From positions 1,702,501 through 1,766,500 of the forward strand of contig BSQZ01000029.1 of NCBI GenBank assembly GCA_033239005.1: a stretch of DNA of 64,000 nucleotides, in the 5' to 3' direction. The notes below the pieces were generated by a model that was not told the origin of the DNA, ran no database searches, and was given only the letters and a program-made list of their open reading frames with translations. The DNA is from Lamellibrachia satsuma. Its lineage: Eukaryota > Annelida > Polychaeta > Sabellida > Siboglinidae. Position numbers and translations under genes: made by a program. This document shows positions 42,001 to 54,900 of this stretch, piece after piece (within the stretch, counting starts at the first letter, position 1; the number at the start of each line of letters is the position of its first letter).

Positions 42001-43559
42001 ACTCACAGTGTGCATCATGCTCGCTCGTACTTGCCTTGCAATGGCAGGGCTTGTATAAGTAGTTTTTAACAGCCTTACAATGGTCACCTCATTTGTAGAT
42101 TACTGCAGTGTTTTATGTTAAAAGAAATCACAATTTGTCATGTTCGCAAAGAATATACTTACGAATAATTCTAAGTAAAACGGTATATTTGCATGATGTT
42201 TTGGCACAGAAATGAAACAAAGGTGTGTTTGCGTGGCAGCTGCCAATTGATCATTAGTGATATGGGCATCCGCAGAGGGAAAAGGTATGGATCTGGAATT
42301 TTTTTAAGGATGTATATTTGTGGGCTCAAAGTATATGTTAACTTTACATTATATACAGTGGAGTCTCGTTTATCCGTTCTTCGATAATCTGGATGTTCCG
42401 CGATCCGCACGTTTTTGTGTGGGAACCATCTCAACACCATGTTAATTGTTCCATTAATCCGGTTATTCATGTTTCCGGCTCTACGTGCTATTTTGGGGAA
42501 CCAACTGGCCATATAACACTGTATTCTGATTCAGATAACCGGTCGGTCGATCTCTGATTAGAAAATCAGCAGAGCGGAGCCAATCATTGCAGCAACCGCC
42601 CAGCAAAGTGGTCAGTTGCAAAGGCTTTGGATTGGCTTCAATCGTTAGTGCGAAGCCGACTGGGCAATTAGAAGTCAGTGCTTGCTGTAACTTCACATCG
42701 ACATTATTTGATCTTTGTCCATGTGCCTGTCATTTTATAGAGATCAATAAAATAAAAAAATTTGACTCTCAAGACGGTTTGATCATATGTTTGAACATAT
42801 TAAGACCGCTTTCCTTGAAACAGATTTGCAGTTGAACTTTATTAGTTAATAGTTATACCACTTTATTAGTTAATAGTTTAATAGTTATACCACAACTCTA
42901 TAAATTAGAGGCTCAATTAATTTGAATCAGTAACGATCTAAACATGGCACAAATGCATGTCAAATGCAAGCTTGATGCTCTGGAAGATTCTGTGTCAACG
43001 AAACGCCATCATCGTGAAGAAGTCAATGCCAGACATAAACGCCAGATATGTCAATTTAAAAGGGACCATTCACAGCTTCAATATTCTGCCATACAAGCCT
43101 GGGCAGGGAAAACGCTGAACATAAAAAGTCGGCAAGTCTACTGTTGGAGACATCGTGCGTGCGTTTAAACTGAGGTATCGTACAGTAGTAGTTCCAATCT
43201 TTTCTGGATATTACAGAGCATCTGGAAACAAGATTTATCAACAAAAAGTCACCATTATGTAAAGAATCTGTACATCATTGCATGAATGATTGATCCAGAT
43301 CAGTTATAGAATTGCATGTTAACAAATAACATGTTTACCATGCATGAACATATCTACATAAATCTCAGCTAATATGCAACTTGCAATCGTGTGCATTCTG
43401 TATAATCAGTAGTTGCCAAACAAACGTTGCTGTCTGCTGTTTGATGGATTCCAGGTTGCCAGAGTGGCAGATAACTGAGGATACAGACAGTGTCAATCGT
43501 TGGCAGGATGCACTGGAGAAAATATCTTATCGTTGTTTATAATACTGGATGAATGGCTA

Positions 43560-43638
<79 letters not shown>

Positions 43639-46600
43639 TAGATGTAAGTCCCACCTTGGAATGAAAGGCAACATATGTGACTATGAGCAGTCTGTCAATG
43701 TCAAGCAACAAAAACAAGGTCAAAAACATCAACTGACAATGTTCACATCTGCAAAATGGCATGTCATCACATCATCAATCCCGTAACCCATAGTGTTGTT
43801 GGGGCACCACCGATGACCTTGAAACCAGCTGTCTCCACTTCTTCCTGTCGTCTGCTGCCCTTTATGTCTCTGAGAAGTCCAGGCCTGTCCACTCTTTGAT
43901 GTTGTCCTCCCACCTCTTCCTCTGTCTTCCTCGTCTTCTTGCTCCCCTAACGATGCCTTGCAAGATGGTCTTTGTCACGCCGGATAATGCGTGTCATCAC
44001 ACACACCAACAAAGTCCAGTGTTTGGGGTGTATAAAGTTGTGTGCCACAGTAAGACGTTGAGTCAGCCAACTGGTGCACCACTCTCATTTAACAATCACT
44101 AGGTTAATAAGACTAACCAATTGTTATGAAGCACTTTAGCTAGCAAGGCATTCCTCATCAAAGTCCTAAACCAAAATGTTAGTTCCCTTTAAACAAAGTA
44201 AACGATTAAATCACCTCCAATTATAATTCTGATAGATTATTTATATTTTATAAAACTGTGCGTTTTACACTTCTGACATTCCATGTGTTTATATAACCAC
44301 TGGCAAATAAAATTATAATCAAAATGACTTATTATATTTTATCTGTATGGTTTAAATGACCTCAAAAACATCATATTTGTTTGCATCTACTCCAGCTGTT
44401 AGCCTACATCTGGTATCAGCCATGAAGCTGTAGACAACGTACACACAATGGCTAAGCCATTACTGAAACAATGAGAAAAGACCATCAGAAATACATGCTC
44501 AATGAAAGAATGCAGGAATAGCAAGTGAATTACTCCCTTGAGGGACACACAAATGACATGACTACAGATCTGTGCAAGCAAACCAATTACAATTTTTTTA
44601 TTAGAGTAGGAGCTACAACTTGTTTTGAATTCAAAGTTAAGCTCATCACACCATATTAGGTAATTTAGGTTAAGTTAAGTTGAGCTGATTACTTAAATAC
44701 ATGTACATATATATGTTATATAAATATTTTTGTGTTGACTTTAACTAGAATTGATCAGCTGGAATTGATTAATTCCAGGTCTAATTGACAAAATAGAAAT
44801 GACTCCATGTCTGCTTAGAAGTCAGAAGGTGAAAAGAACTACATTATTTTTAATTTGTAATCAAACAATGTATCTGTGTACGTGAGCCACTTGGTCTGAC
44901 CTGAAATCTATCAAGCCATCTAGGGTGGCCACATGTTATGCAGGCAACAGAAGGAGTTTAGCAAACATTTATGAAACAGTGTATAAATAAATGATGAGGA
45001 CTTTGTCTCAGACTCAGCTGTTGCAATCATGATACTTAAAAAAACAGGTCAACATATTAAATGAAGCAAGCAGAGGTTAGGTGCTTTTTATGAGCTGCTG
45101 GAAAATGTATGTTTGTTACAGATAGTTGCAACTACATTTACTCAACACAATGAGACAATAGACAAGTAGCTACTGTCTGTCCATCAGGCCACAATACACA
45201 AGTCGCTACTGTCTGTCCATCAGGCCACACTACACAAGTAGCTACAGTCTGTCCAACAGGCCACAATACACAAGTAGCTACTGTCTGTCCACCAGGCCAA
45301 GCTACACAAGTAGCTACACTCTGCCCATCAGACCACAATACACAAACAGCTATGTACAGTAGCCCATATATTTAACACACATGCACGCACGCACGCACGC
45401 ATGCACGCACACAGTGTAATGTCTGAATTATTTATAATTCATACACTACAGTTACAGGGTGTACCTGCTTTTCCTAAAATGCTAAGTAATGTATAGAGAG
45501 CACAAGATGTAATATGATTTAGTAAAAGTTAGGTTTTCTGAAGTTTACTGGTCCGTGGCTTAGACCAGTCTTAGTCTTATCAAGATGGTCGGTGTTGCCT
45601 TTAATGGATGTATGTCGAGTTGACAGTTTGTTGGTTCATACTAGATGGTTCGATCGTTGTTATCGAACAAATCAAGAAACCTCCTCGTTTTTTTCTTAAA
45701 AATTGTCCCCATTTTGGATCAGCCGATATTGAATCGTTCAGCCAACTGCTGATGTAATCTGCCATAGCTATCTCTGATTAAATCCATTTTTGTTTGTCAA
45801 CTCAACTCGTCCTAACATGCTGTTTTGCTTTTGCGTCCATTTCGCATACACCGGTAATAATCAATTCGTAAATAATACTGCATAGTCTTCCTTTATTGGT
45901 TAATTTGCTGTCATTGTACAATGTTTTTCCACGTTAATTTACTCCAATAGAGCTCTTCGGTCATTAATCAAATAATCATGCTCCCAAAAGCCGACACCAT
46001 ATTGGCAGCGTTGAAGAACGTAGTATTCCTGAATAGCGAGGCGACCGTAATTGCGAGGTGACCCTACACCTGAGGTGTCCCTATACCGAGGTTCCACTGT
46101 ACATGCATGCATACAAACATATAAAAAAAATTGCAACACCACGATCTACTGTCATCTACATGCCCAACCATTATTTTCTATTGGCATTGGACAAAACCCT
46201 GAATCTGTGAAAATAACTACCAGATAATTTTTTACTCTATGATCTACTGAAATCAAAGGATGTGTCTGAGCAATGATATGTGCACTAATCAAGTGGGTTC
46301 AAGTTATACTAGCTGAGAAAGAATAAGTAAGGAAGTCATACTGTTAGAAGCACCAATGTGCAGTATCCTGTGACTGCATGTTGGAGAAGAGTTATGGACC
46401 TTGATTAAAAAACCAAGACATATTCTATCTGTAAACACAGTACAATGATTGTATATATTTTTGCCTTACTTTTCAAGAACAAATACAAACCATTGCAATG
46501 AAGAACCACGCAAATTTAAACTGTTTTCTATCATTAATATATGACCTATTGTCATTTACGAGATGTTATCAATGTATATAAATACTTGCATGGCATTTTT

Positions 46601-48173
46601 ACCTTATCGCACGATATGTTTAATCATGACTTATATGAAGGCACACAGGGTCATTCTCTAAAGGTGTTAAAAGACTGGAGTAAACGGGAAGTAAGGAGGC
46701 ATTTCTTTAGCCAGAGAGTCGTTAATCTATGGAATTCATTTCCGGACACTGTCGTCATTGCACCATCACTGAACACACTTAAAAATCGACTTAACAAACA
46801 CTGGCTAAACCAGACAGTCAAATATGATTACAAAGCCAAACAAAAGCAAGCCAAGGGTGGTACATAGTCCCAACTTCCGGGACGACAAGGAACAGCCAAA
46901 CCCATCATAGTCAAATTTGTTCGGCGCGACATGAAGACTGCACTCATGAAAAACAAGAGACGACTGAGGGATCTCAACCGAAAGGGCGTGTTCCTGAACG
47001 ATGACCTAACACCATTCCGCACGAAGTTGACAAGAGTATTAAGAAATGATCCGACCAATGGAAACGTGTGGACTATCGACGGCAGGATCTTCTGCATCAC
47101 AACAGAGAACGCAAGGAGATGAAGAGAATCGTGGAAACACCGGACGACCTCTTCAATCTGGGCTGGAGTGAGGAGAAGATAAAGGGACTAAACTTGTACA
47201 TTTAATTGGACTGCTTTATAGAAGTCACATTTGAACATCTTTAACCTAGTGTCATGGATTACCCATGCAGTACGCAGGGCTGGGTCCAATTACGTAATTG
47301 TAATTGATTACAACAAAATTGTGTAATTGTAATTGATTATGGTTTCAAATTTGTGCTGTAACTGTAATTGTTATATTTTGTATAATTGAAAATTTATTTC
47401 AATTACAATCAATTAGAGTATGTTTCATATCACAAACTACCTGAACAAACTGTCAATAAAATATAATTTAAGTCTCATACAGGTTCAGGGTTGTTTGATT
47501 TAAATAATTTTATTTAAATCATGATTTAAATCACTCCAAAAAATCATTGATTTATGATTTTTTTTACTTCTGATTTTTGTAATCGGAAATTTATATGAAT
47601 TTAGCACAAATAATTGTTTACAAGCATTGAGATCAACAGAGTTTTGTATGTCTTTTAATACAAAAGCACAAAGTGTGCACACTTGTGTAGCTGTATTGAC
47701 ACCAGATAGCCTGACAGTCAAATATTTTATGACATTGTGTATGTCTGAGCTATTCCCTTTTTGAATGCAGTGAAGCTACACAAAGTTATCTTCCAGAGGA
47801 AGTATCTTTTCAAGTCAGAAGCACTGAGTTAAAGTCCACTTAGAGCTTGTGCTAGTTGTTCTCAATTCAGTATGTTGACTCAAGTGAGACAGTCTGGGCT
47901 ACCATTGTTTAATACTGTACCAGTTTGCAGTCTGGTTAGAGACCCTTAGAGTACACAGGGCCATGGACAGGTGCTAATCCACCATCTCAGCAAACAATAA
48001 TTAGCACTGCTACAGCCACAGACACACAGCATGCTTTCCTTTCCAAAACAGATTATGCAACTACAGGAGGTGAAGCCTTGTGGACATTGTCTAATGTCTT
48101 TATATAAGCAAAAATCATGTACCCTCTGTTAAGACAAGTACCTACATTGATTTGAAAGAGTTTATAAATACAT

Positions 48174-48221
<48 letters not shown>

Positions 48222-51200
48222 CATTTATTAATGTCTATATACCAGATTTAAAATATATATTTATATAATAAAAATATGTTTAAACGGCAAAATGTACAAA
48301 ATATTGAAATTCAGCAAAAGTGCAAAACTATATAATTAACAAATGCTGAATATATTTGGTTCCGCATAATGTAATTGTAATTGAATTGAAAAATTATGAG
48401 TATAATTGTAATTGTAATTGAACTAAAAATTGAAATGTAATTGTAATTGATATAATTATGTGTAATTGAACCCACGCCTGGCAGTATGTGCTTAAAAAGG
48501 TACGTTCAAATGCAATATTCTGTAATGTGTGTAAAACTTGGATTCATCGGAAATGTGCAAATGTAACTGTTGTAGAACTCGACCATTATTCACATATTGA
48601 AGACGGTTTTGTGTGAAATGTACTTCGGACATGTTTCCGTTTAGTCAAACTAATGACGATGAACTAAATTATCTCACATTAGGTATTGATGATAACCTAG
48701 GTGACTTGTTTGACAACTGCTCTAGTCTAAACTTTAAACCATTTACATTTACTGATAATAAGGAATATTTTCTGACTGACAAAGCCGATCCAGATGACTT
48801 TTTTTCTAAACATGTGTCTATGGACAGTTTATATTATACAGATGAACAATTCAAGCACAAATTTGTATTAACATCAGAAGGAGTTGTTAACTACTCTATA
48901 ATACATTTCAACTGTCAAAGTTTAGCAAGTAACTTTAATAAGTTGAAAGCATTAAAGTCTTGGGATTACAATTTGATGTAATTGCCATATCTGAGACCTG
49001 GCTGAGCGATAATGACAGTGATAACTTTAACATAGATGGTTACACTTTTACATGCTCAAGAATTTATAAAAAGGGAGGTGGAGTTGCAGTATACATTAAC
49101 AACTCGCTGCAACACATGCACCTACCAAATAAGTCTAAATGCATTGATAATTGTGCAGAGGCAGTATCTGTAGAAATCACTCTTAAAAATGGCAAAAAAG
49201 TAATAATATGTTGTATATATCGGGCACCAAACACTGAACTGGACCAACTGAGCGAGTTCATACATAACGTTTGTAGAAACATTCGTAATAAGACGGTCTA
49301 CACGTGTGGCGATTTTAATGTTGATCTCCTACAGTATGATAAACACAACGCTACAAACAATTTCATTGACCAGTTGTACAGTCTTGGATCACACCCTTTG
49401 ATAACAAGACCTACTAGGATCACAAGTCACTCGAAAACTCTGACAGATAATATATTCACAACAAACTTATCAATTATACAGTGTGGTTTGATAATAAATG
49501 ATATAAGTGATCACTTGTCCATCTTCCAAACAACTGAATGCACCCATTTTAAATGCAGCAAGGTAGTGAATGACCAAAAGTTAAATGTGCTAATGAACGA
49601 GCTTAAAGAAACTAACTGGAACAAAATACTGTGTAGTGAAGACGTAAATGAAATATATAATACTTTTACTGACAAGTTGACAAAGATATACAATACAGTA
49701 TATCCCATTGTTGAGGAAATTACTACTTCTATTGATTATTGTAAGTCTACTATTGGTGTATTCATTGACCTGAAAAAGGCGTTTGATACAGTTGACCACG
49801 GCATTCTTGTAAAAACACTTGAGCACTATGGAATAAGAGGACGTGCAAATATGTGGATCTGCAGCTATCTTGAGAATAGAAGCCAGTATGCTTGTATTAA
49901 TGACACACATTCTGAGTGCATGAATGTAACATGTGGAGTTCCACAAGGATCTATACTGGGTCCTGCTTTGTTTATCCTATATATTAACGATATGTGCAAA
50001 GTGTCTTCATTAATGAAATCAATTGTATTTGCTGATGATACTAATTTCTTCTATTCAGGAGACGATTTGACAGAAACATGTAATACAGTATCAGAAGAAC
50101 TGGACAAATTATGCAGTTGGTTTCAAGTTAATAAGCTTTCTTTAAATATTGCCAAAACAAACTTTATGATATTCAATAACAAAAAGTGTGATGGTAATCA
50201 TTTGGTCAGTATAAACGGTTTGGACATTAATAGAGTGCATGTTACAAAATTTCTTGGTGTACACATTGACTGCCACTTGAATTGGAGTGATCACATCAAC
50301 CTCACCAAAAATAAAATTTCAAAGAATGTATCTGTAATGTACAGGGTGAAACATTTATTGAATAGTTCTGCACTGTCCTCCTTATATTGTACTCTCATCA
50401 TTCCATATTTAAATTCCTGTTGTGAAATGTGGGGCAATACTTATAAGAGCCGAATACATCCTTTGCATATTATTCAGAAAAGAGCTATTAGAATATGTCA
50501 ACAAGCTGCCTATATATCTCACATTAAACCAATTTTTTTATCAACTGAAAACTTTAGCAGTACAGGACATGGTGAATTTTAATAGCATGGTGTTTATGTA
50601 CAAGGTATATAACAATCTGTTACCTGCTAACATTCTGCTGTACTTCCAGAAAGTTAATGCTTAGCCATAATCACAACATCCGTAAGAAAAATTGTAATTT
50701 TAAAATAAGATTTAGTAGGACTATGAAAAAACCTGACTGTATTAGTGTAAAAGGACCAAAGATATGGAATGATCTGTGTGATAATATTAAGTTGTGCAAT
50801 TCAATTTATCAATTCAAGAAAAATTATAAAGCTTTCCTCTTGCTTAGGTACAAATAATATCTTGTTTTCATGTTGTTTGTATATATATATATATTTCTTA
50901 TTATTATATCTTATCGATATGCCAACTACCATTACTTTTGGGTAGTTTAAGCTTAGCTTAGTTAAATCATTTGTCTTATATGTATGGAATCAGTGCAATA
51001 TAGTAATTTTTTGGGGAATGCTATATATCAGTTTTTAACTTCTTGCATTTCCTTTCAACATTTTCTAATTGTCTATCTATAATTATGTGTTCATTGTTCC
51101 ACATTTGTGGTAGTTAGGTTTACACCTATGTATGATTGAGAATGTACATGTATCGATTATGGTGAATAAAATTCAATTCAATTCAATAGGCAGATTTGTC

Positions 51201-51911
51201 TGAAGACCGAAGAGGATATGCATGTATATGTATGGAATAAATAGGACTACCATACTAAACGCCTGGCCCTATTTTTTAGTAGTACAACCTAGTACCTAGA
51301 CCTGTAAGTAGCAGTCAGTAGTTAGTAGTGCCAGTGGCAGTGGTGCCATACTAAAGTTACAACTGAAATCTCAATAGTCAAGTGGTACGTACGTGTCTAC
51401 AGTCACGCCATCCTAGATGGCGAAATATGACGGCAGACTACTTTGGTGGTGTAAACGGGCCGCTATAAAATTATATTATAAGCACACAAGTTAACGGTCG
51501 TATCGGGTGACAGTCACAGTGTTTATAATACCGCGGTGTTTAAGGCCACGGCCAAGCTCCTGTTGTTTACAGCTTGCAGGCAAATCCAGGCATGAAGCGC
51601 AGTGCGCCTACGTTATAACGAATTCTAGACTACTCGGCCCACGGACAACTCGGCCCACGGACAACTCGGCCCAGTTCGAGACAGCTCGGCCCAGGTGTCG
51701 AGACAGCTCGGCCCAGGTGTCGAGACAGCTCGGCCCAATGATAAATTGCCCGGCTCCGATTTTGAGACAACTCGGCCCAAGTGTCGAGACAGCTCGGCCC
51801 AATGATAAATTGCTAAATATTAACCTTGCATCCAAATGTTATCCCATGTATTCTTGAAACACATCACCCGTAAATCTGGCAATAATCACCACGATATTGT
51901 AGGCCTATGTC

Positions 51912-51970
<59 letters not shown>

Positions 51971-54900
51971 TAATTATTATTATTAATAAACTATTATTAT
52001 CATTAATAAAGATATAAAATGCTTCGTGTGTGTTTTCGTTTTGACTTTGTAGAGATTATTGAAGGTAAACTTTTTTATCTTCGTATACAAGTGTATAAAT
52101 TCATTATAGAGTGTACTCCATAATTAAACAACACTTATAATACCCTAAAATTGTTACATTACCCTGAAATTATGACATTGTCCTTTGATTTGTCATAGTA
52201 ATTGGCGTCCTACTCTTGTATTGTGTTACTGAGCTGATCTTGTTTGTTGGTTGGTTTTGGTTTGTGTGTTTTAAGAATATTTGAAGGCTATATTAATTGG
52301 CTTCACTACTCCTGCTTTGTTTTACTGAGCAGATTGTTTCACGTCGTTTGTCCTTTGATTTGTGTGTGTTAGCAGTGTGCGGAGGCCGTAGTGATTGGCT
52401 TGATACTCTTGTATTGTTTCGTTGAGCAGGTTTTTTTGTTTGAATAACGGCATTGTACAAAGTGCATTGAAACAAAGCGTCCAGCATCAGCAGTATTTAC
52501 CTGAAGTTGGCTTTCCTTTGACTTTGATGACGAGAAGGCCTACCAAGACCAAGTCGCCTTTGAATGCATTGAATAGAAGTTAGGAACTGAGCAGATCTTG
52601 AGTGATCCTCTGATTATCAAGAAATATAACACCTGTTTAAATTCCCCCGTGTGATGTGGAAATTGGTTCAGGGTAATGTTCTGTTAAAACTTCTTAGTTG
52701 TAAGCCATTTCATTAGTATGCCTTTGTTATGCTAAATTCGTAGTGAATCTAAACATGATCCTTATATATTAGTCTACATAATATCTACCAAGTTGCATGC
52801 TTTTATCACCTAATGCACAATCGTTAATCAACTACTAATATAATATGGTACATTATCAACAACGGAGTACAAAAGGTAAAATATGGATCCATATACATTT
52901 AATAAACTACATATAAAATCATCCACAAACACGCCATGGATTGAAATATATAAACACACGTGCTTTAGATGTAGTAGAATATACGTAAAACATTTAAAGA
53001 ATTTTAAGTCGAGGCACGCAGGCGTTTCATAGAAACAACCAAATATTATAGTGCGGGTTCTGTATGAGATGGGCAGTGAAGCAATTAACAGCCAATTGGA
53101 GACGGGCATGGGCGGAGTCAACACCAGACACAGACCAATCAACGGTGGGATTGATAGAGCACACACCTTAATTCCTTCTCTATTGTTTTGCCAAAACTGC
53201 TATATGCTTCATTGGGGAGAGGAATTGCATAAAAGCCGTCGATATCGAACATTGGACAACACAACTTTTCTAGTTCCTTTATTGTAAGTCAAGTTAAATC
53301 CAAAGACAGATGCCGAATTTCCCTTGTATCGCGTGTGCCAACGAGGTCAGGCCCAGACAACAAGCCATACAGTGCGACACGTGCTCGCAGTGGCAACACC
53401 GCACTTGTAACACTGGTAAGTATATCGATTTTTTTAATTGATTATCATAAACGAAATATCCATAAACACTCTAAGTGACACTAATATTCATTAGAATTGT
53501 TGATATTGTTACTACATGTAGCGCATCAATGTTGATATTGTTACTATATGTATAGCATCATATGTTGATGTTGTTTATGTACGTATTGGTATGATTTTAT
53601 CTATTATGTATTTGATACATTTTAAGCTATCTAAAATCATTTCCCATGTTTTATATGTTTATCAGCAAAAATTGTATTGCTTACTCACTATATATCATGT
53701 CTATCTTGTCTGTTCAATGTGTTTTAGGTGTCACACAGGAGATGTATCGCCGGATGGCCCGCGAGGAAGGACAGTTCGATTGGCAATGTACATTGTGCTC
53801 TATCCCGAACGTTGCGGCCCCCGACAATCAACCCGTCGCCAACAACACGGACGTTGAGGCCCCCGACAACCCCCCCGCAAATGACACGGACGCACAGGAA
53901 GCAGACAACCCACTTAACAATACGTCGTTCAATGTATCCAGGAGCTTCATTCAGCCTGAGCGTATAGATGAAAGGTAAATATTAAATCAATGTGTTCATA
54001 CTTTGTAATATCTAATCATTAACACACCTCCTGTAGCAAAACGCTGTTTGTTGCAGAAATATCGGTGAAGAAATATCGGCATGATTACATTTACTCATAA
54101 ATCCATACTTTTTGTTATTTAGATCTGTTGTCGATGAACTTCCGGCGGATCCAGTTGCCGTTGAGGAGTTGGAGCCAGCATTCACTATACTGGATGCAGT
54201 GTCACAGCGAGGGAAAAGGAAACTCATCTCCAACGGCTACTCGTACACCATCAAGGTAATTTCATGAACAATATAATAATTCAGATAATAGGTGTCCGTT
54301 TAAGAAGTAATGACATGTCTGCATTATTAGTTAAAAAGCCATAATCATGGATTATCGTATATTCATTATTTGGTGTTCCAGCGACAGAAAGGGGAGTCCA
54401 CTATGTGGAGATGCACAGTACGGAACACAAAGACCCACTGCCTAGCTACCGTACATCAAACCGGTGAAACGTTCATCATTGGTCCCAAAGATCACGCGCA
54501 CGGTCCTGTAGCCGGAGTGGCAACGTCATTGGCAGTCAAAGCTAAGGTAAATATAAATGATACTAACATAAAAAAACAGTAGAATAAATGATAATAATAA
54601 TTATGTTAATAATAATAATAACTAAATAATGAAATAATAATGAATAATAATGAAAATAGTAGTAACGTACATACTGGTTATATATCGTCCGTAATTTTCG
54701 AGTGCTGTTTGCTTGTCACAGATCAAAGCCCAAGCAAAGAGCGACATATTTCAGTCCGCCAGCGCGATCGTTGAACGTGTCCTTGTGAGCGACATTGATG
54801 TTCAACGTCCATGCGAGGCCCTGCCCGGGACTATTAGCCTGACACGCACTGCTAACCGCGTCCGGGCCAAGCTCAGACCAGTTGAACCGCGAGATTTGCA

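Noticed and set aside
41558..42087. ORFs of 107-146 codons on both strands ([12 protein letters not shown] etc.)
   Set aside because: 39-bp minisatellite artefacts.
42356..46100. One 3.7-kb pogo element bounded by CAGTGGA termini
   Set aside because: The right terminus (CAGTGGAACCTCGGTATAG on -) differs from the left (CAGTGGAGTCTCGTTTATCC) after seven bases, so they are separate families.
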